Of a stretch of DNA of 11,758 nt, positions 7,194-11,758 are shown in pieces. Each line of letters starts with the position of its first letter. Position 1 is the first letter of the stretch. Below the pieces are notes generated by a model, which was given only the letters and a program-made list of their open reading frames with translations, did no database searches and was not told the origin of the DNA. Source of the DNA: Bacteroidota bacterium. Lineage in GTDB: Bacteria; Bacteroidota; Rhodothermia; Rhodothermales; Rubricoccaceae. The stretch covers positions 1-11,758 of the forward strand of contig JADFLK010000021.1 in assembly GCA_022564455.1 (NCBI GenBank). Reading direction: 5' to 3'. A program made the translations under genes and the position numbers.

Positions 7194-7592
7194 ATGAAAG
7201 TCCCCCCCCCGTCTCTGCGCCATTCCATAAAAAGCCCGAACGCTCCAGCAGCAATTGGGCCCTACAGCCAGGGTGTATTGGCGGGGAACATGTTGTTTTG
7301 TTCGGGCCAGATTTCGCTTGATCCAGTGTCGGGTGAGATGATTCGGGGCGAGATTGAAGAGGAGGCCACACAGGTTCTGGATAACCTCGGCGCTGTGTTG
7401 CGCGCCGGCGGCCTCGATTTCCAGCACGCGGTGCAGTGTACAGTTTTTCTGACGAGCCTGGATGACTATGCGCCCGTCAACGAGGTGTACGCGCGGTATT
7501 TCTGTGAAGCCCCGCCCGCCCGCGAGACCATTCAGGTGGCGGCACTTCCGCGCGGAGCGCGCGTAGAAATTTCCTGCATCGCGGTTCGCTAG
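7194..7592 (+). CDS. ridA: RidA family enamine/imine deaminase
   Basis: RidA hydrolyses reactive 2-aminoacrylate and other enamines/imines produced by PLP enzymes, in the cytoplasm as a trimer. The 132-residue sequence carries the family core: PNAPAAIGPYSQG (15-27, with Y24), MLFCSGQISLDPVSGEM (33-49), VFLTSLDDYAPVNEVYARYF (84-103), and PPAR110-ETIQVAALPRGARVEI with E125. R110 is the imine-binding Arg and R110/E125 match the active-site pair, so it belongs to the active RidA subgroup. The start ATG at 7194 is followed by a run of nine C (7202-7210) inside codons 3-6, a potential slippage site. There is no Shine-Dalgarno sequence. Its stop codon TAG (7590-7592) lies within the left CTAG flank of the miniature element. 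Confidence 0.93.
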   Translation: MKVPPPSLRHSIKSPNAPAAIGPYSQGVLAGNMLFCSGQISLDPVSGEMIRGEIEEEATQVLDNLGAVLRAGGLDFQHAVQCTVFLTSLDDYAPVNEVYARYFCEAPPARETIQVAALPRGARVEISCIAVR

Positions 7593-7778
7593 GAGGCTGT
7601 TGAATTACTACGCCTTAATTACTATGCCTAAATTACTACGCCGTCAGCAAGGTTCGTAAATTTCGACCTAGATCAAGACGCAAAATCGTAGACAAATCAG
7701 TGATTCATCGAGTATTTCGCAACGCAGAGATCGGGAAGGAGGCGCTGCCGCAGGTAGGTGGAGTTTCCAAACAGCCCC
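7593..7778. mobile_element. miniature inverted-repeat element with CTAG flanks, IS5-type (non-autonomous)
   Basis: The 186-base element separates ridA and apt and contains no gene. Its left end starts GAGGCTGTTGAATTACTACG. Its right end, read inward on the other strand, starts GGGGCTGTTTGGAAACTCC. The first nine bases match at eight positions, then alignment needs gaps. CTAG occurs directly at both borders (7589-7592 and 7779-7782), which I read as a 4-base target duplication. YTAR target choice is known for IS5-group elements. The interior is AT-rich in its left half and contains the 14-base tandem repeats at 7603-7644. No transposase fragment is seen, so movement would need a partner IS. 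The case rests on the duplicated CTAG and the short, imperfect inverted ends. Confidence 0.6.
7603..7644 (+). repeat. three 14-base tandem repeats inside the miniature element
   Basis: Three consecutive units follow one another: AATTACTACGCCTT (7603-7616), AATTACTATGCCTA (7617-7630) and AATTACTACGCCGT (7631-7644). They differ only by one C/T change in the middle and in the last two bases. They lie next to the left inverted end, where many insertion sequences carry transposase-binding repeats; that role is inferred. Confidence 0.85.
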
Positions 7779-8300
7779 CTAGACCTCAATGACGGCGCGG
7801 AATGGAACGCCTTCGGGGAGCTTCTCCCGGCCATTGAGGAAGGCAAGCTCAATGAAGAAAGAAAAGCCGACAACCTCGGCTCCGGTTCGCATCACGAGGC
7901 GTGCCACGGCCGCCGCCGTGCCGCCTGTGGCAATCACGTCGTCGTGGATGAGCACCCGGTGTCCCCGCCTTAGCAGGTCGTCGTGGATCTCGAGGGCGTC
8001 GGCGCCATACTCGAGAGCATACTTCTCGCTAATCGTAGCGCCGGGTAGTTTTCCGGGCTTTCGGGCCGGTACGAACCCAGCTCCGAGGCGCTCGGCCAGC
8101 GCGGCGCCAAACCAGAAGCCCCGTGCTTCCATCCCGACCACGTGCGTTATGTCGGCACTGGAGTACGGGGTTTGCAGGAGTTCGACGGCCTCCGCAAATA
8201 ACTCCGGATCGGCGAGAATCGGAGTGATGTCCTTGAACTCGATCCCCGGCTCCGGGAAATCGGGAATCGTGCGGATAGCGGCTTCGAGACGGTCTGACAT
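7779..8300 (-). CDS. apt: adenine phosphoribosyltransferase
   Basis: APRT makes AMP from adenine and PRPP in purine salvage. The 173-residue protein has the normal length and order: IRTIPDFPEPGIEFKDITPIL (9-29), GMEARGFWFGAALAERLGAGFVPARKPGKLP (56-86), and the PRPP motif VLIHDDVIATGGTA (116-129), where the usual VDD is HDD. All functional segments are present. The start is ATG at 8300 (cat at 8298-8300 on the + strand), 27 bases downstream of the amidase terminator hairpin. A TATACT sequence (8317-8322 read on the minus strand) may be its -10 element. The stop TAG (7781-7779) is formed by the right CTAG flank of the miniature element. It is convergent with ridA. Confidence 0.95.
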   Translation of the reverse strand: MSDRLEAAIRTIPDFPEPGIEFKDITPILADPELFAEAVELLQTPYSSADITHVVGMEARGFWFGAALAERLGAGFVPARKPGKLPGATISEKYALEYGADALEIHDDLLRRGHRVLIHDDVIATGGTAAAVARLVMRTGAEVVGFSFFIELAFLNGREKLPEGVPFRAVIEV

Positions 8301-8320
8301 GGCAGCCCAACCTGACAGTA

Positions 8321-8355
8321 TAAAAATGGCGCGCCCCGAAGGTACGGGACGCGCC
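8321..8355 (-). terminator. Rho-independent terminator after the amidase gene
   Basis: The stem GGCGCGTCCCG / CGGGGCGCGCC (minus strand; 8355-8345 and 8338-8328) has 11 pairs with one G-T wobble and a 6-base loop, and is followed by ATTTTTA (8327-8321). This is a complete GC-rich stem and T-tract, placed 54 bases after the amidase stop and 27 bases before apt, so it separates the two genes. Confidence 0.8.
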
Positions 8356-8361
8356 TTTCAC

Positions 8362-8383
8362 TACGTGCCGACGAAGGCACGTA
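8362..8383 (-). terminator. second hairpin between the amidase stop and the main terminator
   Basis: TACGTGCC (8362-8369) and GGCACGTA (8376-8383) form a perfect 8-bp stem with a 6-base loop, 6 bases before the terminator stem begins. No T-tract follows it directly, so it is probably an accessory structure of a double terminator or an mRNA 3' end stabiliser. Confidence 0.45.
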
Positions 8384-8408
8384 ACGACTTGGCAGATGGG
8401 ATCAGCTT

Positions 8409-9617
8409 CTAATTTCGGGCCACGCGAAGGTCGCGCTCATAGCGCTCCTTGTAGTCGCGGATAGCGCGAAAAATGGCGCTGGCGATGAGGTCCTGACCGT
8501 CGGCGCTCGCGAGAAAGCGGGCCTCTGCGGCATTGGTAACAAACCCGGTCTCGACAAGCACGGCCGGCATGGAGGCACGCCATAGGACGAGGAATCCGGC
8601 CTGCTTCACGCCCCGGCTGAGGCGATTGGCCCGGGTTCCGAACTCTTCTTCGATGAGGCTCGCCAACTCCTGGCTTTCCTGCTGATAGCTGCTGAAGGCA
8701 AGCGTGCGCATAATGCCGCCCTCGGTATCAAAGTCCTCGTAGAGACTCGGATCGCTCTCAAGGCGTACCACACTGTTCTCTCGGGCCATTACGCTACGCG
8801 CACTTTCCGTCCGATGCGGCGCCAGGAAATAGGTTTCCGTGCCTGTAGCGGTACGAGAAGGCGCCGCGTTGGCGTGGATGGAAACGAACAGCTTGCCGCA
8901 CGACGCATTGGCGATCCGCCCCCGTTCGTGTAACTCGACGAAGCGGTCATCCACTCTTGTGTAAACTACACGGATGCCGAGGCGGTCCTGGACGTAGGCA
9001 CCAAGCCTCCGGGCGATACCGAGGTTTACGTCTTTTTCGCGGACGCCGTTGTACGTTGCTCCGCTGTCATGGCCACCGTGGCCTGCGTCAATCACCATGC
9101 AGTCCAGCCGCCAGTTACTTAGGGCCGCTGCGTCCACCTGGCCTCCTCCGTTGCCGGAGTTCCCTCCAATTGTGGTCATGGTGACCGGCGGAGCGGGGCG
9201 GATAGAAAGCGACAGCAGAAGATCGTTGGAAGCACGATCCGGGTACGCCTGCACCTCTACGTGAACTCCCGAGCGCAGTGTAAACGCAAATACCACGCGG
9301 TCGTTGGAAGGAAGAACGCGATAGCTTGCAATCGGGCCCTGAGCCGGGTCGCGCCGAAGATCGGCGGCGAGGCCAGCCTGGAAAATCGTGAGGTGCAGCT
9401 CAGTCGCGGAGGGCTGCTCCACGCTGTACGCGGCAACACGGCCGTTCATGTGCAGCCGAACCACATAGCCTCCCCCGTCGGACCTCGACGTGAAGGAGAC
9501 CCGTTCGATATCAGTATCGACGCGGGCGTAAGTGCCGGCGCTCAGCAGAGTGGCAAGAACCAGGGCAACGAGAACGCTGCGGACGTTGAGGACGAAAAGT
9601 TGGCGGACAAACAGCAT
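8409..9617 (-). CDS. N-acetylmuramoyl-L-alanine amidase (AMIN + amidase_3), secreted
   Basis: The enzyme cuts the amide bond between N-acetylmuramic acid and L-alanine of peptidoglycan, as AmiA/B/C do in cell separation. From the ATG at 9617 the protein has 402 residues: a signal peptide (MLFVRQLFVLNVRSVLVALV... to about AGTYA, residue 31), an AMIN-like domain about 35-140 that may bind peptidoglycan, a Gly/Asn linker (150-160), and an amidase_3 catalytic domain from about 175 to the end. The zinc ligands are H180 (DAGHGGHD), E194 (VREKD) and H248 (SIHAN); the catalytic Glu is E356 (VLVETGF). I reject the longer in-frame start at 9719 because its 34 extra residues hide the signal peptide. No LysM or SH3 domain is present. 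It is transcribed towards apt but separated from it by a terminator. Confidence 0.92.
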   Translation of the reverse strand: MLFVRQLFVLNVRSVLVALVLATLLSAGTYARVDTDIERVSFTSRSDGGGYVVRLHMNGRVAAYSVEQPSATELHLTIFQAGLAADLRRDPAQGPIASYRVLPSNDRVVFAFTLRSGVHVEVQAYPDRASNDLLLSLSIRPAPPVTMTTIGGNSGNGGGQVDAAALSNWRLDCMVIDAGHGGHDSGATYNGVREKDVNLGIARRLGAYVQDRLGIRVVYTRVDDRFVELHERGRIANASCGKLFVSIHANAAPSRTATGTETYFLAPHRTESARSVMARENSVVRLESDPSLYEDFDTEGGIMRTLAFSSYQQESQELASLIEEEFGTRANRLSRGVKQAGFLVLWRASMPAVLVETGFVTNAAEARFLASADGQDLIASAIFRAIRDYKERYERDLRVARN

Positions 9618-9930
9618 ACCCGTCAAGGGAATCTCTGCGAACTCAGAAGAGCCGCAGGACGAAATCATAAGCGAAACAGGGAGTCCGCGCCAGTTTTCTT
9701 GTACGAGCACGGGCAGCATCTCCCTGATAAACCTGTGCCGCTGTATGGATATCGCCCTTACTAGCGGTCTCGCTCGCGATGCGCATTCATCGAATGGCTT
9801 TGGAATGCACCGTTTTCAGCGATTCTGGCTAAATACCGCTAGGTGGCCAACCAAGATACAATCCTCGAGCATCATGCAATGCGCGGGGGGTTTCGTACGG
9901 TTTGTGTTACGAAGCGCCCACCTAAAGCAC
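9618..9930. other. intergenic region upstream of the amidase gene, no gene seen
   Basis: This stretch holds no convincing gene on either strand. It must contain the amidase promoter (read leftwards) unless the gene is transcribed through from the coiled-coil genes, which end in a hairpin at 9931-9962. I see no clear -35/-10 or Bacteroidota promoter. Short palindromes such as ATGCGCAT are within chance. Confidence 0.6.
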
Positions 9931-9962
9931 GATACCCCGGCAGGCATACCTGCCGGGGTATC
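9931..9962 (-). terminator. perfect 14-bp hairpin after the coiled-coil gene pair
   Basis: GATACCCCGGCAGG (9931-9944) and CCTGCCGGGGTATC (9949-9962) pair perfectly around the 4-base loop CATA. It lies 26 bases beyond the stop of the second coiled-coil gene, where a terminator is expected, but on the minus strand the tail is only GTGCTTTA, so the T-tract is weak. It may act as a bidirectional terminator or as an mRNA stabiliser. Confidence 0.65.
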
Positions 9963-9988
9963 GGAAATGGGGCGGCACTGGACTACGA

Positions 9989-10873
9989 CTACCAGCCGTT
10001 TCCGCGCATGCCGAGAAGCTCGCGCTTACGTTCCGCAATGATGTTACTTCGGTCTCGGTTGCGCTCGTTGAGGGAGCCGCGTAGTTCCTGCACCTCCTGA
10101 CGAAGCTCTTCGGCTTGTTCCTCCATACGGTCGGCCCTTTCGGCGCGGGCCTGGCCGCGAAGATCGAAGAGCGATTCGAGGACCTCATCCAGTTCGCGCT
10201 CCAACTCGGCACTCTGCTCTTCACGAAGCTGCGAAGCAATCTCAACCGAGCGGCGTTCGAGTTCCATCATCTCACGGCGCGTCTCAGACGAAGCTCCCAT
10301 CATGCCTTCGAGGTGCATAAAGTTCGGCCCGAACGCAAACGCGTTCGATCCTCCGTCACCAAACATCCGGAGGCGCATTTCGTTGCCTTCCGGCATCTCG
10401 AAGCCGAAATCATGCTCGAAGTGCGGCACGTTGAAGTCAGGCATGATGAACGAGAAAGCATGATCCATCATCCCATCCAGTTCGATGATCTCCTCGTTGC
10501 CATCAGGCATACGGATGATGATGACCCGCTGGCCGTCGATCGTAGTATCGGTTACAGCAGCACCATCATGACCATACCACTGGACGCCCTCGCCGTCCAT
10601 CGTGAAGCGACGCTCGTTGCCATTCTCATCGCGAAAGATGATCTCGCCACGACGCTCTATGTGCGGCTCACCGCGCTCGTGAAATCGATTCAGCATACCG
10701 CGGGGCGAACGCCGGATGAAGCGCCCCTCGACACGGGGGCGATCACCGTCGGTGTCTTCTTCGATGACGGTCTCTTCGTCGTCACCGTCGTCCTCCTGGG
10801 CGGAAACCAGATTGGGCGCGGCGAGGCCGATCATCAGAAAACCAGCCAGAAACAAGCGCAAAGGGTGATACAT
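9989..10873 (-). CDS. secreted coiled-coil protein of unknown function, 294 aa (paralog B)
   Basis: I do not recognise a named family. The protein begins with a signal peptide (MYHPLRLFLAGFLMIGLAAPNLVSAQ, cleavage near 26), then a strongly acidic stretch (27-44: EDDGDDEETVIEEDTDGD). The middle, 45-190, is beta-like with GNEEIIELDG and many Met and Phe residues. Residues about 197-289 form a charged alpha-helical coiled coil (Leu spaced along EERELDE/LRGQ). It ends with ELRG-x-L-x-E-R...I-I...R-x-R-E-L-x-G-x-R-G at 263-291. That C-terminal motif matches the neighbouring secreted protein at 16 of 30 aligned positions, while the N-terminal halves do not align. The start ATG at 10873 follows a 95-base spacer with tandem repeats. 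A periplasmic or surface role is inferred from the signal peptide only. Confidence 0.75.
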   Translation of the reverse strand: MYHPLRLFLAGFLMIGLAAPNLVSAQEDDGDDEETVIEEDTDGDRPRVEGRFIRRSPRGMLNRFHERGEPHIERRGEIIFRDENGNERRFTMDGEGVQWYGHDGAAVTDTTIDGQRVIIIRMPDGNEEIIELDGMMDHAFSFIMPDFNVPHFEHDFGFEMPEGNEMRLRMFGDGGSNAFAFGPNFMHLEGMMGASSETRREMMELERRSVEIASQLREEQSAELERELDEVLESLFDLRGQARAERADRMEEQAEELRQEVQELRGSLNERNRDRSNIIAERKRELLGMRGNGW

Positions 10874-10932
10874 GGGAGTAGGGGGTTAGGAGTGAAACAG
10901 CGGACGGTCGGTGGAGACCGGCTTCTCCAGTG

Positions 10933-10971
10933 GTGGTTACAATCGGTGGTTACAAGTTGTGGTTGCAATCA
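10933..10971 (+). repeat. three 13-base tandem repeats between the two coiled-coil genes
   Basis: GTGGTTACAATCG (10933-10945), GTGGTTACAAGTT (10946-10958) and GTGGTTGCAATCA (10959-10971) follow one another exactly; a fourth GTGG begins at 10972. The last unit overlaps the stop codon of the upstream gene (10971-10969). On the transcribed strand this gives repeated TTGTAACCAC. The roughly helical-turn spacing would suit a DNA-binding protein, but slippage is as likely. Confidence 0.8.
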
Positions 10972-11748
10972 GTGGCCGCGCTTGCCGATCAACTCGCGCA
11001 AGCGGCGTTCGATGATCTGATCCTTGCGAGCTGAGCGCTCGTCAAGAAGGCCGCGAAGTTCGATGATCTGAGATTCGGCCTGCGCAATCTCGTCGGTACG
11101 GATTTGTTGTTTGAGTTCGAACGATTCGTCCAGCTTGTCACGGAGCTCATCCTCAATCCGGCTCTGGTCGGCCGTGCCGTTCGCTCGTCGATACTCCCCA
11201 GCCAGCCGAAAAGTCTCCAGTTCCACGGACTGCTCCCGCTGGATCTGGTTGAAGAGGGTGCGGTCGCGAAAGGACAACTGGCGCAGGTAGGCCAGTTCTC
11301 CCGCCTGTTCGAGTTCATCATCCAGAATGGGCAGAGGCGCCATCGCTGCTCCGGCTCCAGTCACCGGGGCAACCCTAACGTTCATCTCGGGCTGGCCGAG
11401 GAAATACACGTTGGCCCTGTTGGGTGCCGCATCATCCATCCTAATCAAGCGTTCACCGGCCAACACGTATACTTCCCCATCGATTTCCAGGACAGGCGTT
11501 ACGGGGCCGCTGAAACGGTATGTCATCTCAATGCCATCGAGCCGCAACCCGCCCGGCAAATTACTCGTCGGCAACACACGGCCATCCAGCAATAGGTTTC
11601 CATCATGGATTTCAAGGACGCGGACGTGAACCTCTTCTCTTTCATTATCGGCATCCAAGCCTGATCCTACCTGCTCCTGAGCCTGAAGCACAGGGGTGCT
11701 CAGGAGGCTCAAAACGGCAAAAACAGCTACAAGGTGAAGATTTTTCAT
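10969..11748 (-). CDS. secreted coiled-coil protein of unknown function, 259 aa (paralog A)
   Basis: This protein is unrecognised. It has a signal peptide (MKNLHLVAVFAVLSLLSTPVLQAQ, cleavage near 23), an acidic linker, a beta-like domain of about 38-130 (EEVHVRVLEIHDGNLLLDGRVLP, GIEMTYRFSG, VLEIDGEVYVLAGERL), and a helical coiled-coil region from about 141 to the end. The last residues (229-259) carry the motif ELRG-x-L-x-E-R...I-I...R-x-R-E-L-x-G-x-R-G shared with the next gene. The N-terminal halves of the two proteins look unrelated, so this is a shared C-terminal module, not a simple tandem duplication. The start ATG at 11748 is only 10 bases from the right edge, so the promoter and any upstream partner lie outside. 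It is probably in one operon with the next gene (95-base gap). Confidence 0.75.
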   Translation of the reverse strand: MKNLHLVAVFAVLSLLSTPVLQAQEQVGSGLDADNEREEVHVRVLEIHDGNLLLDGRVLPTSNLPGGLRLDGIEMTYRFSGPVTPVLEIDGEVYVLAGERLIRMDDAAPNRANVYFLGQPEMNVRVAPVTGAGAAMAPLPILDDELEQAGELAYLRQLSFRDRTLFNQIQREQSVELETFRLAGEYRRANGTADQSRIEDELRDKLDESFELKQQIRTDEIAQAESQIIELRGLLDERSARKDQIIERRLRELIGKRGH

Positions 11749-11758
11749 TGATCGTCTT

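Noticed and set aside
7603..7644. Could the 14-base repeats be a CRISPR array?
   Set aside because: The units are contiguous with no spacers and only three copies; no cas genes are nearby.
9761..9842. Inverted CTAGCGGT / ACCGCTAG pair spaced by 66 bases
   Set aside because: Only 8 bp long with no extension; expected by chance about once in a region of this size.
10115..11020. Open frame of 301 codons on the plus strand
   Set aside because: It is antisense to the coiled-coil protein genes; those have signal peptides and a shared C-terminal motif, which this frame lacks.

Overview
The window is bacterial chromosomal DNA with dense, mostly housekeeping gene content. I place it in the Bacteroidota in the broad sense, probably a Rhodothermales-like lineage of moderately high GC. 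The reasons are: MnmA has the Bacteroidota-type insertion (GCCTLESMNDAR, NPCVLCNTHIKW); almost no gene has a clear Shine-Dalgarno sequence; and the first gene is the long PIG-L deacetylase type with a C-terminal GATase-like domain. This is recognition from memory, not a search.

Left part (1-5572, all + strand): the 3' part of a large PIG-L family deacetylase; a small GIY-YIG nuclease gene bracketed by two inverted copies of a 31-base hairpin-forming repeat; an EamA-type drug/metabolite exporter; a lipoprotein alpha/beta hydrolase; and a cardiolipin synthase 20 bases further on. The hydrolase and cls look like an envelope-lipid pair.

Middle part (5573-8408): on the - strand mnmA (tRNA 2-thiouridylase) is followed, with a GTGA stop/start overlap, by a 61-residue zinc-ribbon plus membrane-segment microprotein. 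Divergent from mnmA lies ridA, with a run of nine C just after its start. Convergent to ridA is apt. Between ridA and apt sits a 186-base element that looks like a miniature transposable element of IS5 type. It is flanked by CTAG on both sides, and those two CTAG copies are the stop codons of ridA and of apt. The two genes apparently once overlapped tail to tail by 4 bases, and the insertion left both reading frames intact.

Right part (8409-11758, - strand): a secreted AMIN/amidase_3 peptidoglycan amidase with a strong terminator; a long intergenic region; and two consecutive secreted proteins of unknown function that share a C-terminal coiled-coil motif although their N-terminal halves differ. 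The spacer between those two holds three 13-base tandem repeats, and a perfect 14-bp hairpin follows the second. This pair is the least explained part of the window and the best candidate for an undescribed envelope system. The GIY-YIG/hairpin cassette and the CTAG-flanked element are the best candidates for mobile DNA.
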